From Phymatolithon calcareum (Eukaryota; Rhodophyta; Florideophyceae; Hapalidiales), in contig OZ345379.1 of assembly GCA_977006965.1 (NCBI GenBank), positions 372,001 through 436,000 of the forward strand: a stretch of DNA of 64,000 bases, written 5' to 3'. Made by a program: the position numbers and the translations under genes. The notes beneath the pieces were generated by a model. The model saw only the letters and a program-made list of their open reading frames with translations, was not told the DNA's origin and did not search any database. Position 1 is the first letter of the stretch. Each line of letters begins with the position of its first letter. This document shows positions 21,247 through 30,900 of the stretch, in pieces.

Positions 21247-22758
21247 ATGGCGACTTGCGATTTTCACGGATGTCAAGAGGACGAGACCTGCGTCGAGTGC
21301 GGCCGGTGCAACGAGCACTGCACTCACTTCTGCAACCATCCAGTAGAGATTGATGGTGCTATCGAGCCGTGCCCCTTGCCACCGGACTGTGATGAGTGTG
21401 CTAGGTGTGATTCCCATTGTATATGTTCAGATGTATCGCCACCAGGACAGGAATTTGATGCTGTCGGGCCGGCTATGTCGGACATGTCTTTCGTTGACAC
21501 CTGGGACAATGACCTGACACCCGGGGAGAATCCGTTCACGTGGGAGAACGGCATTTTGGTGGCGCGAGGAAGGAGGATGGGTACCATTATCAGGGCGACA
21601 AGCGACCTGTATTGGGAGCCGTGGTTCCACCACAAGCCAAGACACTTCCGGTCTGTGGCGCTAAGATGTAGGGAGCGGATATGGCACTTCACGGCTATGC
21701 TCAGACGAGGGGAGATCCTGCTCAGAGAACCGGCGGCGTACTCAGGCTCAGCTCGAGAGGTGCTCCATGACTCACCCCTACCCCTGGTCAGTGGCGCTGA
21801 CTGGATGAGCCACGGCTCGGCCGTGCTGCACCGCATGGGCCGCACTGGACACTGGTTATGTAGAGTCCACAGCCGCATCCGGACCTGCAGCCCACTGCTT
21901 AAGGTGTCGAGCGCCGTGGCGCCTCGCTCCCTAGTGAGCGGGGTCGGGCTGCCGAGATGCAGCCGCCAGCCCAGCGACGAGGCTGTGGATGTCATTTTTC
22001 ACTCTGCGAAGTACTCAGACCGCCCAACCGGACAGTTGATGATCGTCGGGACTGTTTGTGGAAACAGGGTGCGAGTGATGGCCGGGGCGCGAGACGTCGT
22101 GACAGGGAAGTGCACCGAAATATATGTTAATGAGGTCCTAGCCAGGGCACGCCTAGCCAGTGGGATCAACTATTTGGTAGCAGGCGTGGACCAAGGTGCC
22201 GCGATACTGGGCGGTACCCATCTGCAACGCTGGCTCGGCGCTGTAGCACGCAGGGCCAACCTCGCCCGGTTGCAGGTTCACCAACCTGCTGTGACGGTGC
22301 CGTACGCGCCGACGGACAGGAGGACTCGAAATGTGCTCCGTGCCATCCACCAGTTGCCTACGACCGGCCGGACCTACGGGATCCGAAGCCTGGCTAGGCT
22401 GGTATCTTCTCCCGAGGAGGAGGTATTGGCTGTATTGGCAAACCCCAAGTTCACTACACCTCTACCATCTGGAGTGGGCTGCTATGCGAGACTGCGCGCC
22501 ATGAGAGTGCCATCACGAGGACCCAGTTTGAGGGTGAAGCCGGTACGACTAGACCTCTTACTGCGGTCTATCTTGACCGGAGAACCAGGGCAGATAGTCA
22601 CCTGCGTAGTTACCGGCAGGGAGATGGTGGTGTCACCCGGACACATTCAGGCTACTGGTCACGGGACCGGCACGATCATCACTGCCGACATGCTGAGTTG
22701 GCGGATGAATGGCGCGGACCGTACTGCTGACCTTCGTCATGCTCCTTTTCGTGAATGA
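21247..22758 (+). CDS. Orphan Cys-rich N-terminal protein, copy C
   Basis: 503 aa from ATG 21247, full-length partner of the gene at 15,353. It has the same double CxxCxRC[DN]xHC module, the same Arg-rich body, and the same C-terminus borrowed from transporter DNA. Codon by codon I count 16 changed codons against copy B. Fifteen change the amino acid and one (GTC to GTT near 21,495) is silent. Seven lie within the first 80 residues and four in one short stretch (THRLMR against VHSRIR). All zinc-candidate cysteines and histidines are kept. Function unknown. Confidence 0.6.
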   Translation: MATCDFHGCQEDETCVECGRCNEHCTHFCNHPVEIDGAIEPCPLPPDCDECARCDSHCICSDVSPPGQEFDAVGPAMSDMSFVDTWDNDLTPGENPFTWENGILVARGRRMGTIIRATSDLYWEPWFHHKPRHFRSVALRCRERIWHFTAMLRRGEILLREPAAYSGSAREVLHDSPLPLVSGADWMSHGSAVLHRMGRTGHWLCRVHSRIRTCSPLLKVSSAVAPRSLVSGVGLPRCSRQPSDEAVDVIFHSAKYSDRPTGQLMIVGTVCGNRVRVMAGARDVVTGKCTEIYVNEVLARARLASGINYLVAGVDQGAAILGGTHLQRWLGAVARRANLARLQVHQPAVTVPYAPTDRRTRNVLRAIHQLPTTGRTYGIRSLARLVSSPEEEVLAVLANPKFTTPLPSGVGCYARLRAMRVPSRGPSLRVKPVRLDLLLRSILTGEPGQIVTCVVTGREMVVSPGHIQATGHGTGTIITADMLSWRMNGADRTADLRHAPFRE

Positions 22759-23659
22759 ACCCACTCGCGGGAGCGCTGATGGCGTTGCAATAGCAGATAG
22801 CGATACACCGGCGAAACCCCTGGAAAAAGCCAGCGACTTTACTGCATTTGTGAGGGACATCCGGGACATTTGGAATGTGAGGTCATTTTTCTGGAGCACA
22901 CTTGGAGCTGTGGGCATGACGTTCACCGCCGGTGCCCTTGCCCAATGGGCCCCCGCGTTTTTTCAAAGAGCAAACTGCGTTGCCTCAGATTCCGTATGCG
23001 AGTCAGAAGTGACGAGGATTTTTGGCGTAATCACCATTTTCACAGGCGTTATGGGCAGTTTTGCAGGGGCGTCCCTTGCGAAGGCGTAGTCAAGACGCGA
23101 TCCTGCGGCCGACGCCGTTGTGAGCGGATTCAGTCTGCTTCTTGAGACACCATGCGTGTTCGCAAGCATCTATCTGTCGCGAATAAGCTACGAGCTGACA
23201 TGGGTGTTCATTTTCTTAGGAGAATTCTTTGTAAGTCTCCTGTGGCCTCTATTAATCACCATTCAGCTAAGCGTTGTACCTCCGGAATTGAGAAATACGG
23301 CCGGCAGTTTGTCACTTCTCACCATGCATTTGTTGGGCGACTCAGTTTCTCCCATTCTTATTGGGGTTGTTGCGGACAGATTACACGATAATGGAAAGGG
23401 GCTTTCCAGAGCAAATGCGCTACAGCAATCATTATATCTGCCTGTATTCACGACAGTTATTGGAGGCTTCTGCTTTTTGGCATGCGCGCGGCACTTGCAA
23501 CGTGATCGAGAAGACGCACTCGCCCCTGCTGGATACCAAGGAGTTTCCAGGAGCGATGGGCTTTCAGATATTAGCGACTATGACGTACCAGCCAGAGGAC
23601 TTTCGTCCTCAGGTGTGCAGTCCATACCGTCTCCTGTGGCATCTGATGCCGTCGCATGA
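22709..23659 (+). pseudogene. Spinster-like C-terminal half, copy C, with nonsense mutation
   Basis: Homologous to 16,815-17,765 along its length, but a TAC codon has become TAG at 23,087-23,089. That ends the product after 126 residues, in the middle of the remaining helices. The frame is open again downstream (23,120-23,659). The half-gene is therefore dead in this copy while still open in copy B. Confidence 0.85.
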
Positions 23660-24235
23660 GATGTACGTCATGCGTTGTGATTGAACCGTCAATAGTATCT
23701 GCTGAAGTGTGTCGCTTGGCGGTTCACGAAAAGGCTTGTCAATAGTAGTGATTATAAGGAGCTTTCCGACACACCTTCGCTCCCATTAGCCTCAATATTA
23801 TAACTTTTGCGTATCTGGCAATCTTTTAAAAAATAGATATTTGGTGCCCAAACTCTACGACGTAGCTGACCCGTTCTCCAATCTTAACTTGGATCCATGG
23901 AGTCGAGGGCACATTACCATGCTTAACATTGCACTTGTTTCCGCATGCATCAAAGCCCCGGCGCTGCGAGAGTATTGTGTCCGACCGTGGAAAACACGCC
24001 CCGACCGGAATATCTTTTCGGCCCCTTCCGCCAACTCCTGAATTTGATTATTTTCCTGGCCCGAGTGTACAGAATTGGTGGATAGCACCACGCTGCTTCG
24101 CATTAACTTCAAACTCTTTTTTAAAGTTTACAACGGTTTTCCATTCGTGAGACTCGAGAGGTTTGTACACTTGATGGACTACGCAGTACTGACGTCCACT
24201 AGTCACAAGCTGTACTAGCGTCGTATCCTCATCTT

Positions 24236-25006
24236 TTAGGCAGTACTTTCAGGTACTCCACTGAGCACGATGTCTATGCCAAGGCACTCCCAGTGCGGAT
24301 CGATTAGATTTGGAATTGGATACGCCTTTAACTGTCTGTTGTCTCCGGTATCGAACGCCGGAACTCCACCCCCAAACATCCTGGGTGCAATGGTAACAAT
24401 CAAAAAATCAGCATGACCGCCGTCTATGACACTGGTCAACACTTTTGAGCCGCCCTCGATCATCACAGAGCCAACGTTGCAATCGGACAGCTCCTTCAAA
24501 ACTGAACGGATATCGATTCCCTTGCTTTGCGCTTGGCTTGATACTCTCCGTACCTCTGCAAATTCACTGAGTTCACTACTTCGTTTCTCCCAAGCGGCGA
24601 CGTCTGTATCTGATCCAGACTGTCCCATATTCGATCGCGAAAAAATTATAGGACGCTTTTCGCGTTCAATATGAAGAAATTTCGCATCGCACGGTGTCTG
24701 CAATGTGGAGTCCAGAATAATAGGTCGTGGAGATATTGCGGAACGAGAAAGACGAGCATTCAATCTCGGGTTATCTGCTAACACAGTGCCAATTCCAACA
24801 AGAATTGAGTCATGCGCTGCGCGAAGCTCATGTGTCAGCTGCATAGATTCATTGCATGAGATGATGGTTTGCACTCCTGGTGAAGCAGCAATATAGCCGT
24901 CCAAGGATTGCGCCCAAGAAATGCAAACAAACGGGAATTTATTGCTCTTCAGGTGCTCCTTTTTTGCTCGATGAAAACGCGAAAGTACAGCGTCCATATT
25001 TACCAT
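24236..25006 (-). CDS. RIB7: RIB7-type riboflavin-pathway reductase, copy C
   Basis: 256 aa from ATG 25006; a second ATG three codons in matches the start of copies A and B. All family landmarks are kept (SWAQSLDG, LVGIGTVLADNP, MIEGGSKVL, MFGGGVPAF). It is the most diverged of the three, for example NKFPFVCI, AISPRP, REKRPIIFSRSNMG, and CLGIDIV near the end. Many changes are conservative or fall in the low-complexity loop around residues 120-150. VID27 lies intact upstream on the same strand, about 390 bases away. Confidence 0.85.
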   Translation of the reverse strand: MVNMDAVLSRFHRAKKEHLKSNKFPFVCISWAQSLDGYIAASPGVQTIISCNESMQLTHELRAAHDSILVGIGTVLADNPRLNARLSRSAISPRPIILDSTLQTPCDAKFLHIEREKRPIIFSRSNMGQSGSDTDVAAWEKRSSELSEFAEVRRVSSQAQSKGIDIRSVLKELSDCNVGSVMIEGGSKVLTSVIDGGHADFLIVTIAPRMFGGGVPAFDTGDNRQLKAYPIPNLIDPHWECLGIDIVLSGVPESTA

Positions 25007-25392
25007 GCAGGAACTTTGCCTTTCGTAAAAAATCTGTCCTCGGCAATGACGTTTTCATATATTCTTTTTCATACTCTACTCTTCGGATAGATATCTGAGG
25101 ATAGATTTGCACTGTCTGCCGTCTGCTTACTTCAAGTGCTATTCGATTCCTGAGGCAGACTAAACAAATCATGCGCTAATAGATTACTATAATGCATGTA
25201 TTGAGCCAACTGGACGGTTTGTGAGAGGTGGGATGTACTTAGAAGGATGGTGGTCTCGAAAGCTGGTGTGATGAGTATGCTATCTGAAGTGGTCAGGGGT
25301 GATTGATACTTTTATTTCTCTTGCTATTGTGCTACATTATTTGCAGTCCACATCTAATCTTACAACGCGCGAGCTCCACGTGCCCAGGACTG

Positions 25393-27480
25393 TTACCGAC
25401 GCGCCACACCGACATTGTTCGGCAACGTTACGACAATACGACCATCATCATTGTAAGCGAAGTCATCAGCAACAATGTTATCGCGATACCGCTTGACTTG
25501 ATAGCTATCCAGACGACCCAATTTGATAGCGCGGAAGTTCCAGGTAACAATGAAGGGTCCAGTACTTGTAACAATACTTCGCTCCAGAGACGATCCCGTA
25601 TTGAAGTGTGCAGGAGTGAAGCTAATCTCTCCCATTCTGTACTTCGCGATATCTGTGGCCTTGATGACAAGCTTTCTCGGTGGCGGCTTGTTCTTTCCCA
25701 TTGACTTGAGGAATCCACCTTTTTCTGACCCATGTACTCTAGTATCGACGATAAGCAGATACTTGGCAGTCGTGGCCAGCACGAAGCTTCCGTCTTCCGT
25801 CACATCAATACCAATAATCTTGTCTCCTAGACCTGGCAAATGAGTCTTGGCTTGTTTTCCAATTTGGTCGAACAGACGAATATCTCCTTTCTCAGACGCT
25901 ACAGCAAGATAGCCAGCACCTGTAGTAGCCATACACTCAAGTTTTGCTCTGGTTCCTTGTGCGTACTTCTTGCTCTGCACGATAAAGTTGCTTGTACGCG
26001 GGTCGAGACGCATTAGCATGTTCTTGTTCAGTCCTACGAAGTCTGGCGCGTGAGTTAGATTGGAATACTTTTCAGTTCGTTGAATCGCATTGAAAGTTGC
26101 GCCATTGCCGTCCCAATTATCGACAATTTGACCTCTTTCCAAATCCATACGCATGACACGAGTAGGGTCACCCTTGTCCAGGACAAGCATAGAAGAATCT
26201 TGCTGATGAAGTAGAATTCGACCAGGAGTAAATGCACCATCGCTACGGCCCGGAGTCTTGAATTCGACAGTAGTTTGCAAATCGGCGCCTTCTTGTCCCG
26301 TTTTGAAGACACCCAAGCGATTGCCACGAACAACAAACGTGCGGTCATTGTTGTACGCTACCGCCAACTGGCTATTCTGCTCGCCATTATCCCAATTGCT
26401 GGCGGAAATTCGCGCCTGTGGGACGTCATCTTGCAGTTGACGAGTATCTTCAACGTCTGCTTCACTGACGTCATCATCAACGTCCATTGGTTCGACATCA
26501 TCGCGTCCACTGGCTTCGATGTATTCCATATCTCCGGCCTTCAACTTCATGTCGTCGACGCTTGCATTGTGATTGATTTCGTAAAGGCAGACGTTGAACT
26601 GATTTCGAAAGGGAACAAAATCTTCTGCACTGCTGAACTTTATGGACAGGCAGAGTTGCGATTCAGGGTCTAATTCCTGGAGTCCTGTTTGATAATCGTT
26701 AGGGTCCGCATCGAGGTCAGTTCTTAAAATCCAAACCAGGGAAAGAGTGTTTGTGTAAAATTGTGGCGCCATATCGTTATGAATCTCGTGCTCGAGAATG
26801 CGTTCGCCACTATCTCGGTGGAAAACCATGAGCAGATATGCTCGACTGTTGTCCTCGCTGGCGACAGCGGAATTGATTGTCGCAATAACCGTTGAGCATA
26901 CAGGAACGAAGGTTTCTTTATCCACATCGTAGTTGAACAGTTCACCCTCAATTCGAATGAGTTCACCGGCCGCAGAGAGGAGGTCGGAGACAGTTGCATG
27001 CGCAGGCTTCAACAATTCCATAAGCCGGTCGCGAGGAATGGACTCGGCAGACTCGTTGTTCTTCTTCTCGTACAGTGCACGCGCGAGATATAACAGGAAA
27101 TCGCCTGAAGTTTCTTCGTGCTCAAAGTCCAGACTGTAGCGTTTGCCTGATCTGTCACTCCAGCACAATCGCTGTTCTTCGGCGTCGAATTTAGCAGAGG
27201 GATCAACGGGAAACGTGATATCTGCAGGGAACAGAGAATCGGAATGGTCTTCATCCTCCTCGCGGGAGATGACGAGGTCGTAAACGAACTCGCCGATTTC
27301 ACGAAACGTCGCGGTGCTACTGAGATAGACGCATTTTTGAGAGCTCGGATCATCCGGCTTGCTAACGAACAAAGAACCTTCAACAACGGGGAAGGAAGTC
27401 GGACCCTTGCTGCTTGATGATGCCGCTGCTGGACTATTGTACGAAGGCGTACCGCTGCTCCCAAAGACTCGGTTGAACAT
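25393..27480 (-). CDS. VID27: VID27-like protein (only intact copy)
   Basis: 695 aa from ATG 27480 (MFNRVFGSSG). The N-terminal 330 residues include a PH-like region typical of the family (SLFVSKPDDPSSQKCVYLS, RYSLDFEHE). An acidic linker (VDDDVSEADVEDT) near residue 350 is followed by a C-terminal beta-propeller-like half with blades such as NSQLAVAYNNDRTFVV, LVLDKGDPTRVMRMD, ATTGAGYLAVAS and DVTEDGSFVLATTAKYLL. In yeast, VID27 is a cytoplasmic protein named from the vacuolar import and degradation pathway; its exact role is poorly defined. No intron. It is the one copy with its own upstream region and is probably the working gene. Confidence 0.88.
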   Translation of the reverse strand: MFNRVFGSSGTPSYNSPAAASSSSKGPTSFPVVEGSLFVSKPDDPSSQKCVYLSSTATFREIGEFVYDLVISREEDEDHSDSLFPADITFPVDPSAKFDAEEQRLCWSDRSGKRYSLDFEHEETSGDFLLYLARALYEKKNNESAESIPRDRLMELLKPAHATVSDLLSAAGELIRIEGELFNYDVDKETFVPVCSTVIATINSAVASEDNSRAYLLMVFHRDSGERILEHEIHNDMAPQFYTNTLSLVWILRTDLDADPNDYQTGLQELDPESQLCLSIKFSSAEDFVPFRNQFNVCLYEINHNASVDDMKLKAGDMEYIEASGRDDVEPMDVDDDVSEADVEDTRQLQDDVPQARISASNWDNGEQNSQLAVAYNNDRTFVVRGNRLGVFKTGQEGADLQTTVEFKTPGRSDGAFTPGRILLHQQDSSMLVLDKGDPTRVMRMDLERGQIVDNWDGNGATFNAIQRTEKYSNLTHAPDFVGLNKNMLMRLDPRTSNFIVQSKKYAQGTRAKLECMATTGAGYLAVASEKGDIRLFDQIGKQAKTHLPGLGDKIIGIDVTEDGSFVLATTAKYLLIVDTRVHGSEKGGFLKSMGKNKPPPRKLVIKATDIAKYRMGEISFTPAHFNTGSSLERSIVTSTGPFIVTWNFRAIKLGRLDSYQVKRYRDNIVADDFAYNDDGRIVVTLPNNVGVARR

Positions 27481-27971
27481 CGCGAGTAGTGAAGATGATA
27501 ACGGGCGTGAAGAGACCAAACCTTACTGTACTGGTTGACACTTCGACCTTTCACGTAGTCCTTGGAGGCGTCCTATGATATGATTACGTACTGTATCGCA
27601 CCCTTTTCATGTCCTGCAGATGACAGGGAAAATCCCGCGACATAACGGCTCCGAGGTCGGGTGCTGTCAAATACACGTGTACCTGATATCATAACTCAAC
27701 GCGCCCATTCAAAACGATGCGATTGCTCCCTGCACCTCCCTACAAATATTTTGAAATGGGTTACAAACTCATTGATTGGTTAATTTCAAATTCGATCCTT
27801 CTCTTCGTTTGATTTTCGAATCCTTTTTTATAGATACCCCTGCGCCTGTCACAGAACAGTGGCTCATAAAACTTAACCGAATCAATACAGTACATTGAAG
27901 CCAGAGGCACAGCTGAACCCGCGCGTTTGTGAGTCCGACAGGAGGACTGGACTGCGCAAAGAGCTCTTGCG
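27481..27971. promoter_or_regulatory. Divergent intergenic region between VID27 and the coiled-coil gene
   Basis: 491 bp shared by two divergent starts (27,480 minus and 27,972 plus), so it should hold both promoters. I see no clear TATA box. This is where copy C leaves the repeat array. Confidence 0.45.
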
Positions 27972-30900
27972 ATGGCAAGACACGACCCGTTTCCAGTTCT
28001 GGACTCCGACGAGGATGAAGACACCAACACTGGTACTTTCGTGTCTATGGATGAGTTCAGGGTGACACCGTCCCTTCGAGGAAGCCTCCCAAATCTCACG
28101 TCAGCATCTCATCACTCCTCAGTGCTTATGTTGGACCCTGACTCCATCGCTGACCATGAGCTCATGCACAATGTCACGGACACACCATACAACCGCCCAG
28201 TGCAGGACACCTCTGCGTTCATATGGGACCTTGGAGACCCGGCAAACCCCGAAGAAGCTCTCGACGAACAACCGACGCTGAAAAACAGGCAAACAACGAA
28301 CGGCACACCCTCAACCTATACTGCCGCTTCGCACCGTTCTGCGAAGAGCGACATTGGCGCTGAAGTCAAGTCAACCCCTCGCGTACTTCGCCAAATGTTC
28401 ACAGCAATGAAAACGCCAAGGTCTAAGCTCGAGTCAGATGCTACAGACGAACCTTCGCTATCGGTTTCCGACGCTGTTACATCTTTCACCATTCCGAATC
28501 CCTTCAAAATTGCAGCTCCGTATTCAAACCTTGCCAATCCGGACGCAGAAGAGGCCTCGCTTATTCTTTTCAGTCGAAGCGGCCCTGCTGGAAAAGAGGA
28601 GATAAACGCCCTTTCAAGCTTGGCAGGGGGTGAGCCAACTCCTTTGTCGCGACTTGTCGAGATGTTTGCGTACACCGTGGAGTTCCAGAATCATGAGCTG
28701 ACGACACTGAAGCATAACGAAATCGACTTTATTAGCAAAGATTCCGATGTGCAGCATCGTCTATTCTCAGACCTTGACCGTCAACGTTCTCTTACAATTC
28801 GCGCAATGCTCGATGACCTTGACAAGAAGGATGCCCGAATTGCACTTTTGGAAATGGAAAAGAGGGATACGGAAATGCAGTTGCAATCCGAGAAAAACTT
28901 CAATCACGAATTTCGAACGCAGTGTGAACGCCTGGACTCGTCTGTAAGGTTTTCTGATGGTGTTGAGAAAGCATTTGACGCTCTCAACACGTACCTGCAT
29001 GGCAGTCGGCGCAGGAGCGAGATGACAATGACGGCTCAGAAAATGGAACTGGAGGAGTATGCCGAACGCCTGCTTGATATGGAAAAGAAACTATCGGATG
29101 GCCAGAGGCGACAGGACGCTTTGCTCAAAGAGAACGCAGCTCTGAAAGTTGAGCTTGCCTCGAGTCAGCATGCCGGGGATAAGTGCGAAAGCTCGAACTG
29201 CGAAACTCCAGCCGTGCACTGTCACAACACAACCCTCACGATTGATACTTCTGCGATGGCGTCCGAAGTTGAAACTCTCGCAAATGAAGGCGAACAGCTT
29301 CGAAAAGAATTGCGCGAGTCAAACCGCCATAAAACTAAGCTTCAAGATGAACTGTTCAAGGCAACTATCGATCTGGATGAGTCTCGTGCCAAGATCAAGT
29401 CATTGAAATCTCAACTTGGGGAAGCGGAAGCGAACGTGAAACTGCTCAAGAAAGCAAATGTGGATCTTGAAGAGCATTCTCGTCAAGTTTCAAAGGAGCT
29501 CTCGCAGAACACTATTGATGCTGTCAAGGAGCTTGACAAGAAGGAAATGGAAGTGAAACATTTGCGCTTTGAGCTTGCAGATCGTGATCAGGCCATGGTG
29601 TCCTATCGTGAAACAATCGCTCAACTCGAGAAGCAAATTACCGCATCCACGAAACAAGCAATTTCTCGAGGCCTTCATGTTGCATCTGGTGAAGAAAGTC
29701 CATCTGCAGCAGAAGAACGAAGAATTTCTGATCGAGCCGTCAGTGCTTTGCAGAAAGAAATCGATTCGGCAAGGGAGCTCTTGGAATCCCGTGCTAAAGA
29801 GCTGGACCGTACAAGAAAGGAGCTTCATCGTATGGAACGCGATTTCAAGCTTACGGAAGAAGAGCTCACTTTCTGGAAATCCCAAGTTTCAAACATGTCC
29901 CGTGAAGCAGATCATAGGGAAGTCAACACCCATGCCTCTGAAAAGAAACAGGAGGACGACTTCCTGCACAGACTTTCTATGCAACTTGGATGTCGCGCTG
30001 ACAACAAACGCGATCTCGTTAGCAAGCTCGTCAAGCGTGTTGAAGATTTCATGACGGAACGAGGAGAATTTGAAGAGGCAAACGAGAAATTGCTGGCCGA
30101 GATCGTTGATCGCGAGCGCACGCTACATGTTCTTCGCTCAGAATATGAGTCTGAAATTTCGTCTTTGAAATGCGAGATTACACAGCTGGAGAATTGCAGA
30201 GATAGAGCCATTGCGGAGCGTGAAGCCACTGAGGCTAAGTTCGATGAAATTACCAAGGTTGGAGAAGGGGACCTTGACACGACGATTGACATTACAGAAA
30301 CTACGCTGCGCATGTCTTTCGGAGAAGGAAGTCCGTCAATTCGCCGCCAAGTCATGTATGATGAAGACGATGTGCTGTGGAATGACCCATCTATCGATGC
30401 CGCTGTGAAGTCAGTTGGTCAGCTAATTGGTTTCAAGAACAGTATTGCTGCTCGAAACAAATTGCTTTACGATAAGCTTAATAACCTTCTAAGCAGAGAT
30501 TTCGGGAAGGATGGGAAGTCGGAGGTCTCAAGAGAACTTATCCTTGAATCTCGAGCGATGCAGGAAGAGCTGGTGTCCATTATTGGCCAGCAGCAAAATG
30601 CAATTCGCAAGCTTAAGTCATCCATGCGGGTTAAATTTGCCGGAACACAGGAAGGCGAAGACAACACCATCTCTCAGTACGGAGATGACGATGCGACTGT
30701 CACAATGACGGACACTCATGACTTTACAGCTCATCTGAACGATACTGGAGATGAGCATCGATATTTCGGATCTTCGAAGATGGCACCAGCAGTTTCCCCC
30801 GTTGCCATGCGCAGACTTAGCAGGGCAACATCATTCCTTCGGGATCAGCTTGATGAGATGCGCACTCAGCTCACTGAGAAAATGAATGCCAACGCCGAGC

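Larger units (their letters stand above)
19831..27480. repeat. Segmental duplication, copy C
   Basis: The most complete unit: retrotransposon tail, LTR, TIR element, orphan gene, transporter fragment, RIB7 and full VID27. Its parts have different closest relatives. 19,831-23,940 is near-identical to copy B. 23,960-25,400 is clearly more diverged from both A and B. The VID27 part is again near-identical to copy A. Confidence 0.9.
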
